64,000 nt of DNA, taken from a virus. Positions 1 through 7,093 of this stretch are shown here, piece after piece. Within the stretch, counting starts at the first letter, position 1. Each line of letters starts with the position of its first letter. The stretch is from IMG/VR virus record IMGVR_UViG_3300035670_000035, positions 1-64,000 of that record; one strand, 5' to 3'. The position numbers and the translations under genes were made by a program. Below the pieces are notes generated by a model. The model was not told the DNA's origin. It saw nothing but the letters and a program-made list of their open reading frames with translations, and did no database searches.

Positions 1-284
1 AACCAATCTTGCATCGAAGGAATACGACCCAAATCTTCTAGCACATGCTGTTCGCCAATCCAGCGAGTAGGAATCTTTTTGCCGTTGGTAGATAATTTGA
101 TCGTGTGACCAAATATCCTCTCACACATAAAGATGCCCTCTGCATGGTGACGCAACGCACGATGGCGAAAGTCTGCCATCATCATCTTGCTCTCATCAAA
201 CCAATCGTGAATCTTCTGATAATCAGATGGGACTCCTCCCCATTTCTTAACAGAAGATAATGAGTGATGGTAAGGATTAGCCAT
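1..284 (-). CDS. DUF6915-like protein, 3' end outside window
   Basis: The gene starts at 284 and runs off the left edge, leaving about 94 codons. The visible part contains MANPYHHS near the start, then WGG, IHDWFDESK, DFRHRALRHHAEGIF and RWIGEQHVLEDLGRIP. I recall this pattern from the DUF6915 family of mobile-element proteins of unknown function. Its ATG overlaps the stop of the upstream DUF6878-like gene as TAATG, so the two are translationally coupled. The assignment is by remembered motifs only. Confidence 0.75.
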   Translation of the reverse strand, partial: MANPYHHSLSSVKKWGGVPSDYQKIHDWFDESKMMMADFRHRALRHHAEGIFMCERIFGHTIKLSTNGKKIPTRWIGEQHVLEDLGRIPSMQDW

Positions 285-784
285 TAGAATATCTCCTCGG
301 TAGTATTCACGCTTTCGACACGCTCATTAAACTCAAGACTAATCTTGCGATTAAGAACATCAAAGCTGAATGTGCCGTAAGAACCTTCGTTAATTTCCCA
401 ACCCAGATGTTTAGAGGCTAACTTATCATAGCATATCTGGCTAACAAGTTCCTCAACACATCCTTGGCGAGCAGGGAGTTCTTCTAACTTTTTAGTCTTT
501 TCATTCCAGTGATGGCCTGCTTCTAGGCGAGAATTAGGAACTTTGCCAATAGGAGTAGCCACATCTTTGCCCCTATGGTCGAGATATTCTACATCGTTAA
601 TCTGTCCACTATCGCCACAACCATCAAATGTCACATTGATAGTATTGATTCTTGATTCTTGCAAGAAATCAAATAATGCTTTTGCATTACTCTTGACTGC
701 TTCTGCTTTAGTTAAACAATCTTGGGCGATTTGCTGATAGATGTCATCCATCTTCGGCATTTTGATTTTTTTGGTTTTGCTCAT
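284..784 (-). CDS. DUF6878-like protein
   Basis: 166 aa. The features are a central VTFDGCGDSGQI segment and a C-terminal WEIN-G-YGTFSFDV block ending in acidic residues, which resembles DUF6878. DUF6878 and DUF6915 are often neighbours, as here. Function is unknown. A TTGACA/TATGCT promoter ends 6 nt before the ATG, so the mRNA is probably leaderless. Confidence 0.75.
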   Translation of the reverse strand: MSKTKKIKMPKMDDIYQQIAQDCLTKAEAVKSNAKALFDFLQESRINTINVTFDGCGDSGQINDVEYLDHRGKDVATPIGKVPNSRLEAGHHWNEKTKKLEELPARQGCVEELVSQICYDKLASKHLGWEINEGSYGTFSFDVLNRKISLEFNERVESVNTTEEIF

Positions 785-790
785 AATAAG

Positions 791-818
791 AGCATACCAT
801 AAGCTAGATTATTGTCAA
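791..818 (-). promoter_or_regulatory. leaderless-type promoter for the gene starting at 784
   Basis: On the minus strand: TTGACA, N16, TATGCT, N6, ATG. The -10 to ATG distance puts the predicted +1 at the start codon. Confidence 0.6.
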
Positions 819-832
819 GACCCACGCCTATT

Positions 833-1498
833 TTATATTATGAATTTTTCTCCGTAAAATTTTAAAAATTCATCTGTCAATGGGTTAGTTGGAACCTTTG
901 TCATGTCATGAGTAGAGTACACGCACAACCAAACACTTCTTTCTTGTTCGGAATCGTTTTTGCTTGACATGTGAGGAGTATTGCCGTCCCAAACCATCAA
1001 TGAAGATTTTTTAGGTAATGGAATATCCCAATTTCCAGTTTTTTTATTTAATATTGAAATCGGACCATTTTCTGGTGTGAAATCATCTAATACTAAACAA
1101 CATGTGATGGTCTTGAATACTCCTTCTATTGCCAATTGATTATTTGGACCGAATTGATTATCTGTATGAGCGTCAAAATGAAAATCTTCTTTTGGTAATT
1201 TTACCACAATTTGGTCATTGAAAATATAAATGTCTTTGGTTCCTAATAATTGAGTCGCCATATCATACATTTTTTTTGATGTATAATATTGAAATAATAT
1301 TGGAGATTGGGTACTTGCCATTTCAAGTCCTCTCCAATAAGTTGGTAATCCGAAGTTTTTTGATTTACCTATTAAATCATTATCAATTAATTCTTTCTTA
1401 AAATTATAACAAATATCTTTTATTGTTTTTGTATCTTCTTGAGATAAAAAATCTTCAATAACAATATATCCAGTATCATTAAACAAGTCTACATTCAT
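833..1498 (-). CDS. PhyH-like Fe(II)/2-oxoglutarate dioxygenase
   Basis: 221 aa, the normal size for a phytanoyl-CoA dioxygenase-type (PhyH) double-stranded beta-helix oxygenase. The metal site is visible as HTD in FHFDAHTDNQFG (about residues 107-118), with a distal His in TPHMSSKN (about residue 176) and a following Arg (ERSVW) that would bind 2-oxoglutarate. Substrate is unknown; phage members may modify bases, sugars or small molecules. The start overlaps the stop of the upstream 55-aa gene as ATGA. Confidence 0.75.
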   Translation of the reverse strand: MNVDLFNDTGYIVIEDFLSQEDTKTIKDICYNFKKELIDNDLIGKSKNFGLPTYWRGLEMASTQSPILFQYYTSKKMYDMATQLLGTKDIYIFNDQIVVKLPKEDFHFDAHTDNQFGPNNQLAIEGVFKTITCCLVLDDFTPENGPISILNKKTGNWDIPLPKKSSLMVWDGNTPHMSSKNDSEQERSVWLCVYSTHDMTKVPTNPLTDEFLKFYGEKFII

Positions 1499-1662
1499 TT
1501 CTTTCGTTTTTTATTTCGGCGACCAAAGATATCACACTTATAATCAAACAACTTACCACATACCCAATAAGTGCTATACATCGATATCCAAAGTACAATT
1601 GCTAATCCTATCATTCTTATTTGAGGCATTTCAATTAAATTTTCAGTTACAATAGATAACAT
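1495..1662 (-). CDS. small membrane protein, 55 aa
   Basis: Read in the gap between two larger genes. One hydrophobic segment (IGLAIVLWISMYSTYWV, residues 18-35) is followed by a Cys-containing stretch and a basic tail RRNKKRKK. AAAGGA lies upstream of the ATG. The TGA overlaps the ATG of the PhyH-like gene. No function recognised. Confidence 0.6.
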   Translation of the reverse strand: MLSIVTENLIEMPQIRMIGLAIVLWISMYSTYWVCGKLFDYKCDIFGRRNKKRKK

Positions 1663-1681
1663 ATATTTTATAATCCTTTAT

Positions 1682-1888
1682 TTACAAATATCTAGATAGT
1701 GCTTTGGTACTAACTTTATTTAAAACTTTTTCTAATTGATAAACAACATTTTCATAACCATAGCTTTGTCTGTGCTTTACCTCTGAGATTTTATCTACAA
1801 GACAATCTTGAATTAATCGCCAATCATCTAGAGTAACATCGCTAGACCAGTTATTTGGGAGAATTCCAGAAGCGTTTATTTGGTTCAT
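1682..1888 (-). CDS. hypothetical protein, 68 aa
   Basis: Soluble, no family recognised; LDDWRLIQDCLVDKI in the middle looks helical. Its support is mainly positional: a leaderless-type promoter stops exactly 6 nt upstream of the ATG, and the 55-aa membrane gene follows closely. Confidence 0.6.
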   Translation of the reverse strand: MNQINASGILPNNWSSDVTLDDWRLIQDCLVDKISEVKHRQSYGYENVVYQLEKVLNKVSTKALSRYL

Positions 1889-1894
1889 AGGCTT

Positions 1895-1923
1895 AGTTTA
1901 TTTTATTTATTTAGTTTAGTCAA
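1895..1923 (-). promoter_or_regulatory. leaderless-type promoter for the gene starting at 1888
   Basis: TTGACT, N17, TAAACT, N6, ATG on the minus strand. The -35 lies inside the 3' end of the upstream 53-aa gene. Confidence 0.6.
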
Positions 1924-2064
1924 TTTGTTTTTTAGTTCTGTTAAATCATTATATGTTAATGGGAATTCGTGAGAGTCTACCATATCAACGGCACATTGAA
2001 TTGCATATATATACTTATTTAAATCTTGTTTATTTAACTTAAGCTCTGCTGTATTTTTTGCCAT
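1903..2064 (-). CDS. hypothetical protein, 53 aa
   Basis: Begins MAKNTAELKLNKQDL and ends in a Lys/Leu-rich helix. It overlaps the 3' end of the upstream membrane-protein gene by 26 nt in another frame, and its own 3' end carries the next promoter. Not recognised. Confidence 0.55.
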   Translation of the reverse strand: MAKNTAELKLNKQDLNKYIYAIQCAVDMVDSHEFPLTYNDLTELKNKLTKLNK

Positions 2065-2281
2065 AAGAATAGTATCTGCTAATTTTAGAAGTAGTCAAGT
2101 GCTTTTTATTTCGCTTCTTAAAAGTCTTATATCTTTTATTTATTTTTTGTTTCTTATTTAGCCAATAATGAATAGGCTTTGTATCAATATAATAATATTT
2201 GGATCTAATGTATCCAATAATAGGAATAGCCGCCGATACTAGCAAGCTCAACACAAACAAATAAGCATATAGTTGATTCAT
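2039..2281 (-). CDS. membrane-anchored basic protein, 80 aa
   Basis: The N-terminal hydrophobic helix (AYLFVLSLLVSAAIPIIGYI, residues 5-24) is followed by a strongly basic tail rich in Lys, Arg and Tyr. This suggests a small inner-membrane protein with a nucleic-acid- or lipid-facing tail. It follows the 78-aa gene by 2 nt. Unknown function. Confidence 0.6.
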   Translation of the reverse strand: MNQLYAYLFVLSLLVSAAIPIIGYIRSKYYYIDTKPIHYWLNKKQKINKRYKTFKKRNKKHLTTSKISRYYSYGKKYSRA

Positions 2282-2283
2282 AT

Positions 2284-2520
2284 TTAATAATATTGCTCTA
2301 GTTTATTTAGTATGTCAAGTGTTATATTTTTATATTCGTCTTTTAAATTGGCACTATGTTTATTTAAGATAGCTTGAATACTATTATTTTTGAAACATTT
2401 CATAGCATTTAAGTTCATTTCATATGGCATATTTTTACTATCCCATTCACTATTACAACAATAAAACAAATAAGCTAATTCATCTTCGGTCAATGCTTTT
2501 ATTTGATTGTTATTAATCAT
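2284..2520 (-). CDS. hypothetical protein, 78 aa
   Basis: Mostly helical and acidic/Asn-rich, with two adjacent Cys in YLFYCCNSEW. No family recognised. It is preceded by a long, GC-richer leader with a good TTGATT/TATAAT promoter, unlike its neighbours. No Shine-Dalgarno is visible before the ATG. Confidence 0.65.
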   Translation of the reverse strand: MINNNQIKALTEDELAYLFYCCNSEWDSKNMPYEMNLNAMKCFKNNSIQAILNKHSANLKDEYKNITLDILNKLEQYY

Positions 2521-2598
2521 TATTTAAGAAGGTGGTTTTCGCAATCTGGAAGGGGTCTAACAGATAGCAGGTTCACCACAAACCTTGGGTTTCACGGT
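2521..2598 (-). promoter_or_regulatory. candidate structured 5' leader
   Basis: About 78 nt between the predicted +1 and the ATG at 2520. As RNA, AAACC can pair with GGUUU early in the leader, AUCUG with CAGAU in the middle, and the late AACCACCUU can instead pair with AAGGU and GUGGU. The pairings are mutually exclusive, as in a switch. I do not recognise a known riboswitch class. Confidence 0.35.
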
Positions 2599-2604
2599 TT
2601 AATT

Positions 2605-2633
2605 ATTATATTCTAAATTATTTATTTAATCAA
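2605..2633 (-). promoter_or_regulatory. sigma-70-type promoter with long leader
   Basis: TTGATT, N17, TATAAT on the minus strand. The start codon is about 80 nt downstream, in contrast to the leaderless promoters elsewhere. Confidence 0.6.
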
Positions 2634-2671
2634 CAAAAAGTCGCAAATAAAGCTAAAATAAATTAAACAGT

Positions 2672-3118
2672 TCAAAAGTAATCATTACAAGACTTAATAT
2701 TATTTAGTGCTTTGCGAGTAATCTTCCATCCTAAAACGGATAATACATCCTCGAATTTGGGTAATTGTTTATTTTCTTCTAAATCTTTAGTTTTTACTAT
2801 TGCCATAAGTATCATAGGATTCAATATAGTGCCATATTCAGTATCAGATATATTAATTGTTATAAAGTTGCAGTTATATTTAATAGTTATAAACTTATCA
2901 CAAGTATCGGCGTATATTATTATTTGTTTATTAATTATTATTTCATTCTTATCTAGCAATTTACTATTATAAGAATAATAATCGGCACTAGTTAATTTAA
3001 TGTTCTTATATTTATCAAATGATTTTTGATTTACTATAACCCAACCTTTTCTTATATTTTTACTTACTTTATATTCTTTATAGAAAGAGTCTATATTTTC
3101 TATACCTTCAAATGACAT
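2672..3118 (-). CDS. hypothetical protein, 148 aa
   Basis: Mixed alpha/beta composition with many Ile, Lys and Asn residues and no transmembrane helix. The C-terminus contains a VLGWKITRKALNNI helix. Not recognised. TATAAT lies 5 nt before the ATG but has no matching -35, so its promoter is uncertain. Confidence 0.65.
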   Translation of the reverse strand: MSFEGIENIDSFYKEYKVSKNIRKGWVIVNQKSFDKYKNIKLTSADYYSYNSKLLDKNEIIINKQIIIYADTCDKFITIKYNCNFITINISDTEYGTILNPMILMAIVKTKDLEENKQLPKFEDVLSVLGWKITRKALNNIKSCNDYF

Positions 3119-3135
3119 ATCTTATTATAATAGTA

Positions 3136-3267
3136 TTACTTCATTATTGCGACTAATTCTGTTAGTATTTCTATACCTATTAATATCCATAGTATATAAA
3201 GACTTCTTTTTAGCCATTTTTCTGTTCTTTTATCTAGATATTTTAGTTTCTTTGCTATGTATTCCAC
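3136..3267 (-). CDS. small membrane protein, about 43 aa
   Basis: GTG is the best start I see. A basic amphipathic first half (KKLKYLDKRTEKWLKR) precedes one hydrophobic helix (SLYILWILIGIEILTELVAI). The open frame continues upstream as FILFLSCVAYN without an ATG, so the true start may differ. Confidence 0.4.
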   Translation of the reverse strand: MEYIAKKLKYLDKRTEKWLKRSLYILWILIGIEILTELVAIMK

Positions 3268-3345
3268 ATTATAAGCTACACAAGATAAGAATAATATAAA
3301 TTATTTAAAATTTGCTATTGACTTATTTGGAAATATAAATTATAG

Positions 3346-3570
3346 TCAAACCCCTTTAACACCCTTATATTTAGTATATTTATTGTTCTTCTTTATATCA
3401 TTCCAGCTATTTACTAGAGTAGATTTCATATATAGATAACTATAAACTAATAGGAGAGGAATACTTAATCCTATAAAGAGTAATACTCCCAATAATAGCA
3501 TAATAGGCTTAAATTCATAGTTTCCTATGCTCATTTCACTACCTAACAAAGACCTAATCTTATCTTTCAT
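3346..3570 (-). CDS. small membrane protein, 74 aa
   Basis: A central hydrophobic segment (IMLLLGVLLFIGLSIPLLLV, residues 24-43) and a basic C-terminus (KYTKYKGVKGV). AAAGGA precedes the ATG at proper spacing. It is the last gene of a run of small membrane genes coming from 4.5 kb. Unknown function. Confidence 0.65.
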   Translation of the reverse strand: MKDKIRSLLGSEMSIGNYEFKPIMLLLGVLLFIGLSIPLLLVYSYLYMKSTLVNSWNDIKKNNKYTKYKGVKGV

Positions 3571-3595
3571 AGTCCTTTATAATATATCCTTTCTT

Positions 3596-3757
3596 TTATT
3601 TATCGCCTCTACGCTTAATATACATCTTAATCTTATTTAAAACAAGCAGAATATATGCACTTAGCCCCAAGATACCTACTACTAGTGCAGTAAGGGCTAT
3701 TGAAGCTATTAACAGGATAATCGTGCCTTCTATACTAGAACCAAAGTAAATATACAT
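3596..3757 (-). CDS. single-pass membrane protein, 53 aa
   Basis: Starts MYIYFGSSIEG, then a long hydrophobic helix (about residues 12-40) and a basic KIKMYIKRRGDK tail, a type III-like topology. Its ATG is one base after the stop of the 32-aa gene, which supports both being translated. Confidence 0.6.
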   Translation of the reverse strand: MYIYFGSSIEGTIILLIASIALTALVVGILGLSAYILLVLNKIKMYIKRRGDK

Positions 3758-3758
3758 A

Positions 3759-3857
3759 TTATTTTTTATCCCTTTTAAAAAGAGCAGTTATAACCCCACA
3801 TATAAAATTAATAAAACCTATATAAACATCAAGTAATAAGGTAAATAAGAAGTTCAT
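3759..3857 (-). CDS. membrane micropeptide, 32 aa
   Basis: MNFLFTLLLDVYIG at the start, hydrophobic through residue 26, and a KRDKK end. Coupled on both sides: ATGA with the upstream 25-aa gene, and TAATATG to the downstream 53-aa gene. Confidence 0.5.
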   Translation of the reverse strand: MNFLFTLLLDVYIGFINFICGVITALFKRDKK

Positions 3858-3931
3858 CTTTTAAACTCTATAAGAAAACATATAATAAACATAACCGCAA
3901 AAGCTCCTATTATAAATTGAATACTATTCAT
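3854..3931 (-). CDS. membrane micropeptide, 25 aa
   Basis: Almost entirely one hydrophobic helix ending IEFKR. ATGA overlaps at both ends place it in the same coupled chain as its neighbours. Confidence 0.45.
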   Translation of the reverse strand: MNSIQFIIGAFAVMFIICFLIEFKR

Positions 3932-4059
3932 ATCTTTTTTAGAATATCCTTTATATCCTTTTTTGAAAAGCCAAATTGTAAGATTTTAGTCAATACTGCC
4001 ACAAGATAGTGCTTCTCAGACTTCTTCAATTTCTTGGCCTTTTTCTTAAATTTAGCCAT
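3928..4059 (-). CDS. basic protein, 43 aa
   Basis: Very Lys-rich N-terminus (FKKKAKKLKKSEK) followed by an amphipathic region. GAGG sits before the ATG and the stop overlaps the next start as ATGA. It could bind nucleic acid; not recognised. Confidence 0.55.
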   Translation of the reverse strand: MAKFKKKAKKLKKSEKHYLVAVLTKILQFGFSKKDIKDILKKI

Positions 4060-4084
4060 TTTTTACCTCGCCCAAGCCTTATAT

Positions 4085-4306
4085 TTATTCATACCCCGCT
4101 TTTCTATCATTTTCTTCTTCTTCTGCAATTTCACGCCTATAATCTTCAATTTCTGTGATAGTATCATCTGCTGGCATATATTCAAATAACAAATCTACTA
4201 GATCGCTTACAGAGCTATGATAGTATAAGCTATAAATATACTCTTGCTCATCTTCATTAAGAGTTTGCATATATTCTTTTAGATTCTTGAATTTATTTTT
4301 GCTCAT
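4085..4306 (-). CDS. acidic hypothetical protein, 73 aa
   Basis: Helical and strongly acidic, with EEEENDRK near the end. The start lies inside the 3' end of the upstream 51-aa gene. No family recognised. Confidence 0.65.
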   Translation of the reverse strand: MSKNKFKNLKEYMQTLNEDEQEYIYSLYYHSSVSDLVDLLFEYMPADDTITEIEDYRREIAEEEENDRKAGYE

Positions 4307-4448
4307 AAGGTATAGTATCTACCAATTTTATTACTTGGTCAATCTCTTTTGCAAAATTTTCTGATGGGTGATTATGGTAATAGTCTTTTAATGCTCTAAA
4401 AACTATGTTAAATTGTTCTTCATTTAGAATAAATGTTTTAGTTTTCAC
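4293..4448 (-). CDS. hypothetical protein, 51 aa
   Basis: GTG start. The sequence contains FILNEEQFNIVFRALKDYY, which suggests an amphipathic helical protein. Overlaps the next gene by 14 nt and the preceding micropeptide by 11 nt in other frames. Confidence 0.5.
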   Translation of the reverse strand: MKTKTFILNEEQFNIVFRALKDYYHNHPSENFAKEIDQVIKLVDTIPYEQK

Positions 4449-4518
4449 TATTATTTGATATAAGATAAACAAACCAAAAGAAAAATGCTGTGATAGCTAA
4501 TGGAACGATCAATCCCAT
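4438..4518 (-). CDS. membrane micropeptide, 26 aa
   Basis: MGLIVPLAITAFFFWFVYL is a single hydrophobic helix with a short polar tail. Its ATG follows the stop of the 83-aa gene by 1 nt (TAATATG). Confidence 0.5.
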   Translation of the reverse strand: MGLIVPLAITAFFFWFVYLISNNSEN

Positions 4519-4519
4519 A

Positions 4520-4771
4520 TTAGTAGATATTTTCTACAAAATGGATAGCTTCTTCTCTAACATACCATTCCCAATTTTCTCCTACCACAAGACAATAATG
4601 TTCAGAGTTCGGAACACTACTAATCTTACCATAGAATTGAGTGCCTTGAATTTGAAACATAACTTCCTTACCAATATTCTTTTCCATTATTTCAATTTTG
4701 GCCTTGTCGTTCACAGAATTATCCGCAGTTTGAGGATATTTCGCATCGTAGTTTAATGGGTTTGCGTTCAT
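4520..4771 (-). CDS. hypothetical protein, 83 aa
   Basis: The C-terminal half (VMFQIQGTQFYGKISSVP...HYCLVVGENWEWYV) looks like a small all-beta, Sm/SH3-like fold. The gene overlaps the MazG-like gene as ATGA. Function unknown. Confidence 0.65.
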   Translation of the reverse strand: MNANPLNYDAKYPQTADNSVNDKAKIEIMEKNIGKEVMFQIQGTQFYGKISSVPNSEHYCLVVGENWEWYVREEAIHFVENIY

Positions 4772-5103
4772 CGGTTGTCTCCACTTCCTTTTATTTTACC
4801 TCTATTCATACGATCTTGCAATTTAATTAAATTAGATTTTGCAACATCTCCTAAATTAACTCCTAGTTCGTCAGCTATATTAGCACAATACCAAAGAACA
4901 TCGCCAAGTTCAGAGTAAATGTCCGCTTTAGCTTCTTTGGATAATTTTCCATCGTTGTCTCGCATTATTTTCTTTACTTTATTAGCAATCTCACCAGCTT
5001 CGCCAACAAGACCTAAAGTAGTATAATATAATCCTTGGTTCTTAAAGATTCTAGGATAAAAAGCTGTTCTACTAGCATTAGTCTGATAGTTATTAAAGGT
5101 CAT
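4768..5103 (-). CDS. MazG-like nucleoside triphosphate pyrophosphohydrolase
   Basis: 111 aa, single MazG-like domain. The Mg-binding pattern is visible as EAGEIANKVKK (about residues 36-46) and ELGDVLWYCANIADELG (about 65-81), the EExxE...ExxD arrangement. The C-terminus RGKIKGSGDNR is typical of phage members. Expected activity is hydrolysis of an NTP or dNTP to the monophosphate plus PPi, either pool cleansing or alarmone interference; substrate cannot be read from sequence. Confidence 0.85.
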   Translation of the reverse strand: MTFNNYQTNASRTAFYPRIFKNQGLYYTTLGLVGEAGEIANKVKKIMRDNDGKLSKEAKADIYSELGDVLWYCANIADELGVNLGDVAKSNLIKLQDRMNRGKIKGSGDNR

Positions 5104-5336
5104 TTCTTTTTCTTATTTTTATTCTTTTCGGCAATTTCTTTCGCAAGCTCTAATCCTTTAATTAGTGCATAATTAAATCCAATATTAATAAACTGGTCAT
5201 CGGTAATAACTTGCTTGCCAAGATCAAGAAAATAATCTCTATTGTGTTCGCTCATATCTACATCAACATCATAAACATTCTTTTTCTTAAACTTACCGAT
5301 TTTAAGATAACTAGGGTCTTTAATTTTTGCTTTCAT
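5100..5336 (-). CDS. hypothetical protein, 78 aa
   Basis: Contains DVDVDMSEHNRDYFLDLGKQVI and ends in KNKNKKKK. ATGA coupling with the MazG-like gene downstream. A possible RNA/DNA-associated accessory, but no domain recognised. Confidence 0.6.
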   Translation of the reverse strand: MKAKIKDPSYLKIGKFKKKNVYDVDVDMSEHNRDYFLDLGKQVITDDQFINIGFNYALIKGLELAKEIAEKNKNKKKK

Positions 5337-5514
5337 AGTTTTCCTCCTCTGTAAATGCTTCTACTCTATCTAAATGAAAACCGCATCCACGAAGAAAGTC
5401 TGTAAATCTCTCACAAATATCTTTAAGAACAAAGTCATTAGTTTCAAGAGTATTATTGATCTCTTTACCATTTGCATCTTTAAATGTATGCGAAAATGTA
5501 AATTTTTGGTTCAC
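5320..5514 (-). CDS. conserved phage protein, 64 aa
   Basis: FTFSHTFKDANGKE then FLRGCGFHLDRVE near the end. I recall small phage and cyanobacterial proteins with the same FLRGxGFxxD ending; function unknown. Overlaps the next gene by 17 nt. Confidence 0.65.
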   Translation of the reverse strand: MNQKFTFSHTFKDANGKEINNTLETNDFVLKDICERFTDFLRGCGFHLDRVEAFTEEENYESKN

Positions 5515-5696
5515 ACTTTTATCTTCCTATTTTTTCCATCTTTTGTCAATAGTAATTTACTACGCATCTTTTCAAATTTTTTAATTACAATAGGATTATC
5601 TACATTTCTTAATGCCATATCAATAGCGTAAATCAATGATATTTTATCATCAGAACCCAACTGATGAAGTTCTGGAGTTATTCGCAAGCTACTCAT
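5511..5696 (-). CDS. hypothetical protein, 61 aa
   Basis: Helical, with a basic C-terminal stretch KDGKNRKIKV. ATGA overlaps join it to both neighbours in the 4.4-6.3 kb operon. No family recognised. Confidence 0.6.
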   Translation of the reverse strand: MSSLRITPELHQLGSDDKISLIYAIDMALRNVDNPIVIKKFEKMRSKLLLTKDGKNRKIKV

Positions 5697-5890
5697 TCTG
5701 AATTGCCTTTACTTTTAAAACAAAAGATTTTGCTAGTCCAATCAAAGTTTTTGGCTGGATAACCTTTTATATTTAATTTTGGAAGTGGCTTTTCCATCAT
5801 AGCAAGCATTTGATCTAGTTTCTTTTCCATACGATCTAGAATTTGATTAATTTCTTCAAATTGTTTTAATTGTTCTTTTGTATATTTCAT
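5693..5890 (-). CDS. coiled-coil hypothetical protein, 65 aa
   Basis: Residues 3-36 form a heptad-like helix (EQLKQFEEINQILDRMEKKL). The rest is a short Trp/Phe-containing tail. The start is joined to the preceding lipoprotein gene by TAATATG. Confidence 0.6.
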   Translation of the reverse strand: MKYTKEQLKQFEEINQILDRMEKKLDQMLAMMEKPLPKLNIKGYPAKNFDWTSKIFCFKSKGNSE

Positions 5891-5891
5891 A

Positions 5892-6128
5892 TTAATATTT
5901 TGTGTTGAATACCTTTATATTCATATTAGGGTCTTTTTGGCCGTTGTCAAGTGTGTTATACTTGGAGTTATAAAAACTCTGACTATCCTCATCCATACCA
6001 ACAGGAAACCAACCTTCTTTTTCTTGAACCTTATCTACATTCGCACAACCAATAAAAAAAAATGTAAGAAGAATCCAAGCAATAACTACCATAACAAAAG
6101 CAACTGCTCTACGAAAATTAAACGCCAT
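5892..6128 (-). CDS. predicted lipoprotein, 78 aa
   Basis: Signal sequence with a positive N-region (FNFRR), a hydrophobic core (VAFVMVVIAWILLTFFF) and a lipobox-like FIGC at about residues 26-29, followed by a polar mature part. If processed it would be a small cell-envelope lipoprotein; such phage proteins can be lysis spanins or superinfection-exclusion factors, but nothing here distinguishes them. Confidence 0.6.
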   Translation of the reverse strand: MAFNFRRAVAFVMVVIAWILLTFFFIGCANVDKVQEKEGWFPVGMDEDSQSFYNSKYNTLDNGQKDPNMNIKVFNTKY

Positions 6129-6264
6129 CTCTTAATCCAATCGTTTGAGAGATTATTTTATTTTCTTTTGCTTCAATAATTTCTACTACATTTAATCTTG
6201 CCTCTTGGCAAGGAGAGAAATTACAGAACCAAGCTATGAAAAATATATCTATTGGCGACCACAT
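6118..6264 (-). CDS. hypothetical protein, 48 aa
   Basis: MWSPIDIFFIAWFCNFSPC at the start is hydrophobic, then a polar helix. The 3' end overlaps the lipoprotein start. A leaderless-type promoter ends 6 nt before the ATG, which supports this start. Confidence 0.55.
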   Translation of the reverse strand: MWSPIDIFFIAWFCNFSPCQEARLNVVEIIEAKENKIISQTIGLRDGV

Positions 6265-6270
6265 AAATCT

Positions 6271-6299
6271 ACTTTATATTAAATTTAAATTTGTGGCAA
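6271..6299 (-). promoter_or_regulatory. leaderless-type promoter for the gene starting at 6264
   Basis: TTGCCA, N17, TAAAGT, N6, ATG on the minus strand. It probably drives the whole 3.3-6.3 kb chain. Confidence 0.5.
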
Positions 6300-6300
6300 A

Positions 6301-6516
6301 TTATTTTTTAAACTTTTTCTTAAACGCTTCTTTTCTTTCGTGTCTACTTACTTTATCTTCCTTGATGGTCTTACCATTAATAAGATTATTTAACCAACGC
6401 ATTGTGGGTAAAGACTTTGCGTATGCTTCTCCAACAAGCGGAAGTAGTCTATCATACGCTTCTTTTGCGGTAATCTTTTTTGTTCTAACAGATTGTTTTG
6501 TTTGTAATGTTGTCAT
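6301..6516 (-). CDS. basic hypothetical protein, 71 aa
   Basis: Helical, with a Lys-rich tail (RHERKEAFKKKFKK). It sits between the terminator at 6531 and the next promoter, so it may be a single-gene unit. Not recognised. Confidence 0.6.
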   Translation of the reverse strand: MTTLQTKQSVRTKKITAKEAYDRLLPLVGEAYAKSLPTMRWLNNLINGKTIKEDKVSRHERKEAFKKKFKK

Positions 6517-6530
6517 AGTTTAAAAATATA

Positions 6531-6564
6531 AATAGGGCATCGGGGATTAGCCCAATGCCCTATT
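6531..6564 (-). terminator. rho-independent terminator
   Basis: A 10-bp perfect stem (AATAGGGCAT with ATGCCCTATT) and 14-nt loop, followed on the minus strand by TATATTTTT. It lies directly downstream of the 53-aa gene ending at 6570. Confidence 0.7.
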
Positions 6565-6569
6565 ATTAA

Positions 6570-6731
6570 CTACTTGGTCGAGACAGAAACTACTTGACCA
6601 CCAGTTTTATTAGCGAAACGCTTGCTGGCAATCTTCGCACCACGAAGGGTAGGATAGCTCTTTGGAGCTACAACTACTTGTCCGTTGGTAGCTTTTACTG
6701 ACCAAGTGTATTGGGTTTGAGTTGTATTCAT
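6570..6731 (-). CDS. hypothetical protein, 53 aa, single-gene transcript
   Basis: Basic, beta-rich composition (YTWSVKATNGQVVVAPKSYP, then an Arg/Lys helix and GGQVVSVSTK). It has its own leaderless promoter and its own terminator, and is GC-richer than its neighbours, which suggests strong independent expression. No family recognised; it may bind nucleic acid. Confidence 0.65.
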   Translation of the reverse strand: MNTTQTQYTWSVKATNGQVVVAPKSYPTLRGAKIASKRFANKTGGQVVSVSTK

Positions 6732-6737
6732 ATTAAT

Positions 6738-6766
6738 ATACTAATAGATATTTATAATAATGTCAA
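6738..6766 (-). promoter_or_regulatory. leaderless-type promoter for the gene starting at 6731
   Basis: TTGACA, N17, TAGTAT, N6, ATG on the minus strand. Confidence 0.65.
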
Positions 6767-6776
6767 TATATATTTA

Positions 6777-6974
6777 TTATTTTTTCTTAAATTTTTCTTC
6801 TTTTAGTTCTTCAGTAGCATCTTCTTTATTAAAGATTCTACTCTTTACAGATTTAAGCCTCTTTCCTGTGATATCTTCTCCACGCTTTAAGTTTCCCCAA
6901 GGATTCATACCAGAGTTTTTAAGATTATTCTGAAACATCCTTATCGCTTTTAATTCTTGTTTTGTTAGTGCCAT
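6777..6974 (-). CDS. hypothetical protein, 65 aa
   Basis: Basic, helical, with MNPWGNLKRGEDITGKR in the middle. AAGGA precedes the ATG. Unknown function. Confidence 0.6.
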   Translation of the reverse strand: MALTKQELKAIRMFQNNLKNSGMNPWGNLKRGEDITGKRLKSVKSRIFNKEDATEELKEEKFKKK

Positions 6975-6984
6975 AATTTTTCCT

Positions 6985-7053
6985 TTATACGAAGTTTTTT
7001 ACAAAACTGCAAATAAAAATTAATGTTATTATCAGTATTATAAATTCTTCCAT
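6985..7053 (-). CDS. membrane micropeptide, 22 aa
   Basis: One hydrophobic helix (FIILIITLIFICSF) between short charged ends. TTGCAC, N17, TATAAT ends 8 nt before the ATG, a near-leaderless arrangement. A very short frame, so only moderate support. Confidence 0.4.
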   Translation of the reverse strand: MEEFIILIITLIFICSFVKNFV

Positions 7054-7093
7054 TTCAAGCTATTATACATCATCTTAAATTCCTGTGCAAGAG

